From Helicobacteraceae bacterium (GTDB lineage: Bacteria > Campylobacterota > Campylobacteria > Campylobacterales > Sulfurimonadaceae): a stretch of 5,183 nt of DNA. The DNA is taken from contig JALWKG010000136.1 of the NCBI GenBank assembly GCA_027081565.1, forward strand, positions 1 through 5,183. Direction: 5' to 3'. Made by a program: the position numbers and the translations under genes. Of this stretch, positions 1 through 5,183 are shown piece after piece (positions within the stretch are counted from its first letter, which is position 1; each line of letters opens with the position of its first letter). The notes beneath the pieces are model-generated. The model saw only the letters and a program-made list of their open reading frames with translations, was not told the DNA's origin and made no database searches.

Positions 1-811
1 TATGATCTAACACTATTCCTGTCAGTGAGAACAGCACCATAGGGATAATAAAAAGTAGACCTAAAACACTACTATGTATTTTTATCAAAGGTTTTAATTT
101 TTTTGCGTAACCCTTTTTCTTGGCACGAGTCTTTTTAATGGACCGCCATATCATCAATCCACTAACAGAGAGTAGCAATAGTATAAAGGCTGTTATATCA
201 TTAATAAGAAGGGAATACATACCATCAAAAAGACCACGTCCATAGTGAAAATCCCTTACAAAGCGACTCAAGGAGATATTCTGTTGGAGTTCTTCTCTTT
301 TGATCTTAACAGCTGCACGCTCTATGATATTACCCTGTGCAAGATCAATGACTATAATCATCTGTTTAGAGATGACCGCTACCAAACGATCTTTTGCAAT
401 ACTAATAGCATTTATATAGCTACCTTTTAGTGCCCACTGTTGCCACCTTTTTCCCTCTTCTGAACGATAGATACCATCATCAGTAGCACAGTAGAGTCGA
501 TGTGTGCTACTGTCTTCTCGTATGGATAAGACCTGCTTGGATAACACTTCTACAAAATCACCATGAGAGTCACTTAAAAAAAGTCCCCGTTTACTTCCAA
601 CAAGTACCTTCTCTCCATCACTCCAATATGCTTCACTTAGTTGCAAATCTTTATCATGCATCACTACTGGAAGATACGCATTTGGAATTGTTGTACTGTA
701 GAGAAATGACCAATTTTTATGATCAAGGAAAAAACCACTTAGCGCAAGAATAAACAGTACTAAAGCAGAGATCAAACCAGCATATTTATGCCAGTTTCTA
801 TAAGCTACCAT
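1..811 (-). CDS. PepSY-associated transmembrane protein, possible siderophore/metal reductase (3' end outside window)
   Basis: An uninterrupted minus-strand frame runs from an ATG at 811 to the left edge, giving 270 visible residues and no stop. Residues 8-31 form a hydrophobic helix flanked by His8 and His31 and ending LSGFFLDH. A second helix lies at about 201-222 (ending SVSGLMIW), preceded by RDFHYGRGLFDG (His189). A third at 246-270 again runs from His246 to LTGIVLDH. This is the helix and histidine pattern of PepSY_TM proteins. Known relatives such as FoxB and PiuB are inner-membrane proteins tied to reduction of ferric siderophores, with conserved histidines binding heme. The periplasmic stretch between helices 1 and 2 (about residues 33-190) is not an obvious PepSY domain: it has propeller-like repeats such as LVGSKRGLFLSD and LYCATDDGIYRSEEGKRW. 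The start overlaps the receptor stop (ATGGTAG), implying co-transcription and probable translational coupling. The family call is fairly firm; substrate and reductase activity are inferred. Confidence 0.85.
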   Translation of the reverse strand, partial: MVAYRNWHKYAGLISALVLFILALSGFFLDHKNWSFLYSTTIPNAYLPVVMHDKDLQLSEAYWSDGEKVLVGSKRGLFLSDSHGDFVEVLSKQVLSIREDSSTHRLYCATDDGIYRSEEGKRWQQWALKGSYINAISIAKDRLVAVISKQMIIVIDLAQGNIIERAAVKIKREELQQNISLSRFVRDFHYGRGLFDGMYSLLINDITAFILLLLSVSGLMIWRSIKKTRAKKKGYAKKLKPLIKIHSSVLGLLFIIPMVLFSLTGIVLDH

Positions 812-2871
812 CGAACTTCTAATCCACCATAATACTGTCTAGGATCACCTGGTGTATAAGAATTTCCCCAACTCAAACTTGCAGATGTTGCATAACGTTT
901 GTCTGTTAGGTTACTCACCTTACCAAACACTGAAAACATATCATTTATACGATAGTCCGCTTTTAGGTTACCTAAGTTATAGCCTTCATACTCTTTCGTG
1001 TTTTCATTGTCCATCCAGTATGATCCTACATAGATCCACTCTAGCATTGTCGTAAAACCATGCAGATAAGATGGTCTATAGATAAGACGTGCATTACCCG
1101 TGTGATTAGGCGCTTCTGCCATCTCATTATCACCATATTTTTTATCATCTTGATAGTTATGTTTAGAGTAACTGTATGCCAGTTTTGCACTCCACTCTTC
1201 ACTAAGTTGCGCATAAGCCGTCAACTCAACACCTTTATGAACAGAGCTCTCTCCATTCTCATAATAATTAAGATCTGTAGTATCATCGGTATAACGGGTG
1301 ATAGTATCATTGATGAGCATATAGTAAGTCGCTAATTCTACATAACTTTTTGCAAACTCTTTTTTAACACCTACTTCAAAGGTATTGCTAGTTTCTGGAT
1401 CTAAAATCACATCTTTTGTATTACTTTTTTGAGAGTAAAGACGTGTTGCCTGAGGGATACGAAAACCATTCGCATAACGTGCATAGAGGGTAAAATCTTC
1501 AAGTGGATGATAGCTCAGTGAGAGCTTAGGGCTAAGATGGTTAAAATCATCTGTACGATCTTCTGGGCGATAATAGACGCCTGAAGCGTCACTCCCAACA
1601 CTCAAGTTGTTGGTATAGTCAAAACGATTATAATCAAAACGAAGACCTGCACTTAAGATCAGCTCCTTTAAGAGTGCGACATCTGTATGCAGATAAGGTG
1701 CAATCGCCAAATAATTGACATTATAATCATAGAGCGAACCTGCTGTATAATTTATATCCGGTTTTCCCCATGAGCCAGGGATATCTAAATCAAAATCTTG
1801 ATCATATTGCTGTGCAGCCTGTGTATATTCTGTGTCAAATCCAAAGACAATACGACCCCATGCTTTCTCATAACTATTTTTCTGCTGGAGTCCTAAAGAG
1901 AGTTGTTGACTATCATTGCTTGGAAGATTTTTCTCCCATGTCGCAACATACTGATTTCGGTTATAGCGTATATAGGGTGTTGTCATGATTTCAAGATCAT
2001 TGATGGCATAGTTTGTCCACTCAACACTAAGACGGGCATAATCGAACTTTCTTCTCACATCTGTCTTCTCTAATGCAATATCATAGTTAGGATCATCACT
2101 CGCATCTGTAGAACCATCTTCTATCATCTCATAGTTCTCAAAGCTATCAGCTTGTTCTGCATCCGTACGAGAACCTGACATCAAGACCTTTATACTGTTA
2201 TCATCATTGAGAAGGTAGTCATATCGAAGGTTTCCTTCAAAACGATCATAGCTTGTATGATCACGCCACCCATCACTTTGAGAGTAGTTGATGTTTGCAC
2301 GATAACTACTATCTTCATCTATGGTATCACTTGACTCTATCAGCCCAGAGACATATCCATCACTTCCTCCTTTGACATTAGCGCGACCCATATACTCTTT
2401 TGATGGTGCTTTAGCCGACTGGACATTAACCACTGCAGCCACCGCATCGGAACCATATAGTGCTGTTCCTGCACCCTTGAGCACCTCTGTAGATGTTGCT
2501 GTCTCAAAGGTTGTATAGGCCAGACCATTATGGTTAAAAAAGCCTGAAGACTGTACAGGAATACCATCTTGTAAAAAAAGATAATAGGGTCCCGTTGTTG
2601 ATGGCATACGAATCGACGTCTTATGTCCGATGATCGATGTCGTCTGCTCTACACGTACTCCCGCCATAGAGTTCAAAAGATCTTTTTGAAAAATCACCTG
2701 ATCGAGTGCGATCTCTTTCTCTGACTTTTGAGAGATACTAAGGGGTTGGTCTACCACCCGTTCCTCTTCACGTAGTGCTGTCACACTGACACTGTCTAAG
2801 ACAACAACATTGTCTGCTATAAGTTGACTTGCCAAGATAGACAAGAACAGTCCAATCTCATTTTTTTTCAT
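805..2871 (-). CDS. TonB-dependent outer-membrane receptor
   Basis: This complete 688-residue protein is of normal length for a TonB-dependent transporter, which takes up scarce ligands across the outer membrane using proton-motive energy from TonB-ExbB-ExbD. Residues 1-19 are a signal peptide (Lys2-Lys3, hydrophobic core, likely cleavage near LIA/DN). A TonB box-like DSVSVTA follows at 26-32. The plug has the expected landmarks: LNSMAGVRVEQ, FLQDGIPVQSSG and EVLKGAGTALYGSDAVAAVVNV. The remainder has alternating aromatic/polar beta-strand character and ends in NLTDKRY, YTPGDPRQYYGG and a terminal Trp, as usual for outer-membrane barrels. There is no N-terminal STN signalling domain, so FecA-type sigma-factor signalling is not expected. 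The start is backed by AAGG seven bases upstream of the ATG. It is the first gene of a leftward operon with the PepSY protein. That partner suggests a ferric siderophore or other metal chelate, but the ligand cannot be read from sequence; heme, cobalamin or copper chelates remain possible. Confidence 0.95.
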   Translation of the reverse strand: MKKNEIGLFLSILASQLIADNVVVLDSVSVTALREEERVVDQPLSISQKSEKEIALDQVIFQKDLLNSMAGVRVEQTTSIIGHKTSIRMPSTTGPYYLFLQDGIPVQSSGFFNHNGLAYTTFETATSTEVLKGAGTALYGSDAVAAVVNVQSAKAPSKEYMGRANVKGGSDGYVSGLIESSDTIDEDSSYRANINYSQSDGWRDHTSYDRFEGNLRYDYLLNDDNSIKVLMSGSRTDAEQADSFENYEMIEDGSTDASDDPNYDIALEKTDVRRKFDYARLSVEWTNYAINDLEIMTTPYIRYNRNQYVATWEKNLPSNDSQQLSLGLQQKNSYEKAWGRIVFGFDTEYTQAAQQYDQDFDLDIPGSWGKPDINYTAGSLYDYNVNYLAIAPYLHTDVALLKELILSAGLRFDYNRFDYTNNLSVGSDASGVYYRPEDRTDDFNHLSPKLSLSYHPLEDFTLYARYANGFRIPQATRLYSQKSNTKDVILDPETSNTFEVGVKKEFAKSYVELATYYMLINDTITRYTDDTTDLNYYENGESSVHKGVELTAYAQLSEEWSAKLAYSYSKHNYQDDKKYGDNEMAEAPNHTGNARLIYRPSYLHGFTTMLEWIYVGSYWMDNENTKEYEGYNLGNLKADYRINDMFSVFGKVSNLTDKRYATSASLSWGNSYTPGDPRQYYGGLEVRW

Positions 2872-2878
2872 TTCTACA

Positions 2879-2882
2879 CCTT
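2879..2882 (-). promoter_or_regulatory. Ribosome binding site of the TonB receptor
   Basis: On the minus strand AAGG, within TTAAGGTG, lies seven bases before the ATG at 2871. This is good Shine-Dalgarno spacing and fixes the receptor start so that the protein begins with a signal peptide. Confidence 0.75.
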
Positions 2883-2899
2883 AATACATTGGTGGCAGC

Positions 2900-2905
2900 A
2901 TCATA
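2900..2905 (-). promoter_or_regulatory. Candidate -10 box for the receptor/PepSY operon
   Basis: TATGAT on the minus strand differs from the TATAAT consensus at one base. It would place the transcript start near 2893, leaving a leader of roughly 22 bases that contains the ribosome binding site. No good -35 is present at 16-18 bp; TTAACA at 2931-2926 is 20 bp away, which is too far. Instead, the 14-bp direct-repeat motif at 2917-2930 lies 11 bp upstream of the box. In PhoB-type activated promoters the activator box takes the -35 position in this way. Assignment is by inspection only. Confidence 0.45.
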
Positions 2906-2916
2906 GAAAAAGAGTG

Positions 2917-2930
2917 TTACATTAGTGTTA
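2917..2930. promoter_or_regulatory. Candidate response-regulator operator, copy 1 (receptor side)
   Basis: The + strand reads TTACATTAGTGTTA. It has TTA at 2917 and 2928, an 11-bp period of one helical turn. A related reading is AGTGTTA repeated at 2913-2919 and 2924-2930, also 11 bp apart. A second copy at 2956-2969 matches at 12 of 14 bases. OmpR/PhoB-family regulators typically bind tandem half-sites about 11 bp apart, and a regulator of that family is encoded about 50 bp away. The position just upstream of the receptor -10 fits an activator site. Binding is inferred. Confidence 0.5.
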
Positions 2931-2955
2931 AAAATGAATTTTGAGTCTCATCATC

Positions 2956-2969
2956 TTACATTTGAGTTA
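2956..2969. promoter_or_regulatory. Candidate response-regulator operator, copy 2 (regulator side)
   Basis: The + strand reads TTACATTTGAGTTA, differing from the copy at 2917-2930 only at positions 8 and 10. It keeps the 11-bp TTA-to-TTA period. Its last two bases are the first two of the TATAAT box at 2968-2973, so a bound protein would probably interfere with polymerase. This fits negative autoregulation of the two-component operon. The centres of the two copies are 39 bp apart. Confidence 0.45.
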
Positions 2970-2973
2970 TAAT
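2968..2973 (+). promoter_or_regulatory. -10 box for the two-component operon
   Basis: A perfect TATAAT lies seven bases before the regulator ATG at 2980, so transcription would start at or next to the A of the ATG and give a leaderless message. No recognisable -35 exists at 15-19 bp (for example GTCTCA at 17 bp). This is acceptable if the host is a campylobacterotan, because Helicobacter and Campylobacter housekeeping promoters lack a conserved -35. Confidence 0.55.
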
Positions 2974-2979
2974 GGCCTT

Positions 2980-3627
2980 ATGAATATCTTACTCCTTGAA
3001 GATGACACTGTCTTGTCTAGCATCTTAGTGGATTATCTCTCTGAGTCTTACACTCTGATCCACACATACAGTATGAAACAGGCACTTGAACTGGCCGAAA
3101 AACAACACTTTGACCTCTACATCTTTGACATCAACGTTCCTGATGGCGATGGTATCTCTCTGCTTAAAGAACTGCGCAGCTTTCATGATGAGACCCCAGC
3201 TATTTTCGTGACTGCTTTTCATGACACAGAGCATCTCAAGTCCGCTTTTGAGTCAGGCGGCAATGACTTCATCAAAAAGCCATTCGAACTCGAGGAGTTA
3301 AGCCAACGTATTGAGAACATCAAACGCCACTTCGGACTCGGACGCGAAGTTCAACTGACCCCGGAATGGAAGTATGATCCACAAGCCCACCTGCTCAAAA
3401 ACAGCAACAGACAACAGTCACTGAGTACAAAAGAGAGTGAGTGCCTGCACTACCTTTATAAAAACCGTCAACGTGTTGTCAGTTCCGATGAGCTACTTCA
3501 AAACCTTTGGGAGTATGACGAGATGCCCTCTGAAGACACCATAAGAACCCTTATAAAGCAGCTGCGTAAGTTTATTAGCAAAGAGCACATCATCAATGTC
3601 AGAGGGGAAGGCTACCGTTTTGAATAG
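2980..3627 (+). CDS. OmpR/PhoB-family response regulator
   Basis: This is a 215-residue DNA-binding response regulator. The receiver domain (about 1-117) has the acidic pocket Asp8-Asp9, phospho-acceptor Asp50 in DINVPDGDG, switch Thr78 in VTAF, and Lys100 of KKPF. The C-terminal winged helix (about 123-215) shows LSTKESECLHYL, VVSSDELLQNLW, the recognition-helix region EDTIRTLIKQLRKFI and the closing INVRGEGYRFE. The ATG at 2980 is preferred over an upstream in-frame TTG at 2941 because MNILLLEDD is the canonical receiver beginning and the extra 13 residues would cross the promoter. There is no Shine-Dalgarno before 2980 (bases 2974-2979 are GGCCTT), in line with leaderless translation. It is the first gene of an operon with the kinase, divergent from the receptor operon. 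Likely targets are the two 14-bp motifs in the shared intergenic region. All key phosphorylation residues are present, so it should be phosphorylation-dependent. Confidence 0.93.
   Translation: MNILLLEDDTVLSSILVDYLSESYTLIHTYSMKQALELAEKQHFDLYIFDINVPDGDGISLLKELRSFHDETPAIFVTAFHDTEHLKSAFESGGNDFIKKPFELEELSQRIENIKRHFGLGREVQLTPEWKYDPQAHLLKNSNRQQSLSTKESECLHYLYKNRQRVVSSDELLQNLWEYDEMPSEDTIRTLIKQLRKFISKEHIINVRGEGYRFE
3604..3611 (+). promoter_or_regulatory. Ribosome binding site inside the regulator gene, deciding the kinase start
   Basis: GGGGAAGG near the 3' end of the regulator gene is purine-rich and strongly Shine-Dalgarno-like. It lies eight bases before TTG at 3620. The alternative ATG at 3596 has no such sequence upstream and would place this motif inside the kinase coding region. 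Confidence 0.6.
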
Positions 3628-4765
3628 TCTGGAGAAAAAGTCTTTTTACTCCTTTTTAGGCCTCTATATTGGCTCTTCTATTCTTTTTGTCCTGCTCTCA
3701 GGCTACTGGTATTATGTCGCGCAGAAAAATGCCATAGAGAGCAACACCTACTATAAACTGCGCCACCTCTCCGAACAGATCTCAAGTGCCATCATCAACG
3801 CCCAGATGCGCGGCACCACACTCTCTTTACCAACCGTAGACCCTGAGTTCAGCTACGCACTCATCTCCACACAGAACAAACTGATAAAAGGCGACCTGCT
3901 CAAGGGCATCAACATCAACGGCAATGCCTACTATGAAAAAAATGGCCATATGATCCTCGTCTCTGACGGGCCCCTTGAACACCTCAACATCAAGTATGTT
4001 GTTGTAACGACCACGCAGTACCACCATCTGCTTCAAAAACTAAAAGAGTTGGTCTTCACGATAATGGCAGCTATCATATTGATGATCATCTTTGTCGCTT
4101 GGGTGCTTGCCAGGATATTTATGCGCCCTATCCATCAGAAAGTCGAGCAGATCGAGCAGTTCATACAGGACATTTCCCATGAACTCAATACTCCCATCAC
4201 CGCCCTGCAGATGAGTTCCAAACGGGCTTTACAAAAAAAAGTCTATGACGAAAAGATCCTGACCAACATCTCCATCAGCACCAAACAGCTCTACACCATC
4301 TACCAGTCGCTCATCTACCTCAACTTCACCTCACCTGACCAGAAGGCACAAAGAACAGACTTGAAACCTCTGCTCGAAGAGAGCATCTCTTTTTATAGCG
4401 AACTCTCCCGTGCCAAACATATTGAGATCGTGAGTGCGCTTAACAGCAGCGAGATCACCATCGTCACCGAACGTGCACGACTGCTTTTTTCCAACCTTAT
4501 CTCCAACGCCATAAAATACTCCATGCCCGAGACCACCATCACCATCACACTAAAAGAAGGGTTTTTCAGTATAGAAGACGAAGGGGTTGGCATCGCCAAA
4601 GAGAAGCTTGACGAGATCTTCAAACCTTATGAACGCAGCTCTGACATCGCCGGTGGTTTTGGGGTAGGACTGAGTATCGTGGCACAGATCTGCAAGGAGT
4701 TTAACATCAAGATCGATGTTGCTTCTGAGTTAGGCAGGGGAAGTTGTTTTACGCTGAAGTGGTAA
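3620..4765 (+). CDS. Membrane sensor histidine kinase without HAMP domain
   Basis: This kinase partners the upstream regulator. From TTG 3620 it is 381 residues; from ATG 3596 it would be 389. TTG is preferred because of the Shine-Dalgarno at 3604-3611 and because the product then begins MNSLEKKSF just before transmembrane helix 1 (about 12-33). A periplasmic sensor segment of about 110 residues (35-143) follows, with His49, His110, His121 and His135-His136 and no cysteine. Helix 2 spans about 145-165. The usual HAMP linker is absent: RPIHQKVEQIEQFIQ leads straight to the H-box DISHELNTPI with phospho-acceptor His187. The catalytic domain has the N-box NLISNAIKYS (Asn296), G1 DEGVGI (Asp320), an F-box (IFKPYER, Phe334) and G2 GGFGVGLSIV, and ends GRGSCFTLKW. 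All catalytic motifs are intact. It overlaps the regulator by 8 bases, implying coupled translation. The stimulus is unknown; metal or chelate status is a guess from the neighbours. Confidence 0.92.
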   Translation: MNSLEKKSFYSFLGLYIGSSILFVLLSGYWYYVAQKNAIESNTYYKLRHLSEQISSAIINAQMRGTTLSLPTVDPEFSYALISTQNKLIKGDLLKGININGNAYYEKNGHMILVSDGPLEHLNIKYVVVTTTQYHHLLQKLKELVFTIMAAIILMIIFVAWVLARIFMRPIHQKVEQIEQFIQDISHELNTPITALQMSSKRALQKKVYDEKILTNISISTKQLYTIYQSLIYLNFTSPDQKAQRTDLKPLLEESISFYSELSRAKHIEIVSALNSSEITIVTERARLLFSNLISNAIKYSMPETTITITLKEGFFSIEDEGVGIAKEKLDEIFKPYERSSDIAGGFGVGLSIVAQICKEFNIKIDVASELGRGSCFTLKW

Positions 4766-4768
4766 GAC

Positions 4769-5183
4769 TCACTGCTTACGGGTCGTTGTCAACGAAAGGC
4801 TTTTCCAGCCATGCAGACCGCTGCGATACCACTTGAGTTTCTCTTTAGGATAGCCCAACTTGATGAACTCCAAAATAGCTACAGGAGACTGTCCACACCA
4901 CGGACCATTACAAAATAGTAATAAGGTCTTGGCTTTTGAGAAGTCATAACTTCCATCCTTGTGCACTACTACACCTACCTGCTTTAACATCTGAGCAAAC
5001 TCTTCTGAAAACTCCTTAGGCTCTTTTAAAACAGCGAACCAGATATTGACAGACCCCGGGATCGTCTCTGACTCATACCAGTCACCACCTCGAGTGTCTA
5101 CAAGAAGATAATCCTTACGTTTTTTCATCACATCAATAAACTGTAAGACCTCAAGTTCTGCATAGGTCTCCACCCCTTTTTTG
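4769..5183 (-). CDS. Rhodanese-domain protein (5' end outside window)
   Basis: The minus-strand frame ends with TGA at 4769-4771 and stays open to the right edge. A GTG at 5173 could serve as a start (134 residues), but the frame continues upstream as KKG-VETYAELEVLQF. AAGGGG directly abuts the GTG, too close for a ribosome binding site, so the true start probably lies beyond the window. The domain shows LLVDTRGGDWYESETIPGSVNI, the usual rhodanese Asp-Thr-Arg and Ile-Pro-Gly-Ser-x-Asn-Ile landmarks. The active-site strand and loop LLLFCNGPWCGQSP carries Cys88 and Cys93 (GTG numbering), and YRSGLHGWKSLSL forms the C-terminal part. Rhodaneses carry or transfer sulfane sulfur on the loop cysteine. 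Which cysteine is catalytic, and whether the pair forms a disulfide, is not certain. Cell location cannot be judged without the N-terminus. It converges on the kinase with 3 bp between stops and is probably functionally separate. Confidence 0.88.
   Translation of the reverse strand, partial: KKGVETYAELEVLQFIDVMKKRKDYLLVDTRGGDWYESETIPGSVNIWFAVLKEPKEFSEEFAQMLKQVGVVVHKDGSYDFSKAKTLLLFCNGPWCGQSPVAILEFIKLGYPKEKLKWYRSGLHGWKSLSLTTTRKQ

Noticed and set aside
245..753. Open plus-strand frames at 245-430 and 502-753
   Set aside because: They lie antisense to the continuous PepSY_TM frame, show no domain-like features or ribosome binding sites, and are explained as shadows of that gene.
852..2567. Several plus-strand frames and one minus-strand frame inside the receptor gene
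   Set aside because: The receptor reading frame is complete with clear plug and barrel landmarks throughout; the others are low-complexity shadow frames.
2942..2950. Short palindrome TGAG-T-CTCA between the two 14-bp motifs
   Set aside because: Symmetry breaks after four base pairs; too short to propose as a separate operator.
2941..2979. In-frame TTG at 2941 as the start of the response regulator
   Set aside because: It would add 13 non-homologous residues before the canonical MNILLLEDD, lacks a ribosome binding site and spans the TATAAT box.
2872..2979. Fur box expected upstream of an iron-type TonB receptor
   Set aside because: I found no stretch resembling the GATAATGATTATC repeat pattern in the intergenic region. 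Some Campylobacterota Fur sites are degenerate, so Fur control is unsupported rather than excluded.
3025..4623. Minus-strand frames opposite the regulator and kinase (3025-3234, 3827-4036, 4393-4623)
   Set aside because: Both plus-strand genes contain all expected catalytic motifs, and the opposing frames have no recognisable content or start signals.
4762..4779. GTAAG/CTTAC inverted repeat at the convergent gene ends as a bidirectional terminator
   Set aside because: The stem is only 5 bp with an 8-base loop and no T-run follows on either strand.
4783..4795. Inverted repeat TCGTTG-T-CAACGA
   Set aside because: It has six-base arms with a one-base centre, lies within the rhodanese coding region and has no terminator tail. 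It is not near any promoter and is probably chance.
1..5183. tRNA, rRNA, riboswitch, CRISPR array, insertion sequence or attachment site
   Set aside because: Coding genes fill the window apart from the 108-bp control region and the 3-bp convergent gap. No repeat arrays, terminal inverted repeats, transposase motifs or cloverleaf-like elements were seen.

Overview
The window looks like a chromosomal segment of a Gram-negative bacterium, most likely a free-living, possibly marine or sulfur-oxidising Campylobacterota (Sulfurimonas/Sulfurovum-like). This placement is inferred from moderate-to-low GC, compact overlapping genes, a sigma-70 promoter with a clear -10 but no -35, and the style of the two-component proteins. 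No marker gene fixes the taxon.

Layout, left to right. (1) Positions 1-811, minus strand: the N-terminal 270 codons of a PepSY-associated transmembrane protein, open to the left edge. (2) Positions 805-2871, minus strand: a complete 688-residue TonB-dependent outer-membrane receptor. Its stop codon overlaps the PepSY-gene start by 7 bases, so the two form an operon running leftwards. (3) Positions 2872-2979: a 108-bp divergent control region. It holds a near-perfect TATAAT box for the right-hand operon, a TATGAT box for the left-hand operon, and two copies of a 14-bp motif matching at 12 of 14 bases. Each copy has an 11-bp internal TTA-to-TTA period. (4) Positions 2980-3627 and 3620-4765, plus strand: an OmpR/PhoB-type response regulator overlapping a membrane histidine kinase that lacks a HAMP domain. 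(5) Positions 4769-5183, minus strand: the C-terminal part of a rhodanese-domain protein. It converges on the kinase with a 3-bp gap and is open to the right edge.

Working model (inference): the kinase senses a periplasmic signal and phosphorylates the regulator. The regulator binds the two 14-bp sites, controlling the receptor/PepSY operon and probably its own promoter. The receptor would import a TonB-dependent ligand, perhaps a ferric siderophore or other metal chelate. The PepSY-type inner-membrane protein would then process it, for example by reducing the metal. The receptor has no N-terminal signalling domain and no sigma/anti-sigma pair is visible, so the two-component pair is the obvious local regulator. 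The rhodanese gene looks like an unrelated neighbour.

No RNA genes, insertion sequences, CRISPR arrays or convincing intrinsic terminators were seen.
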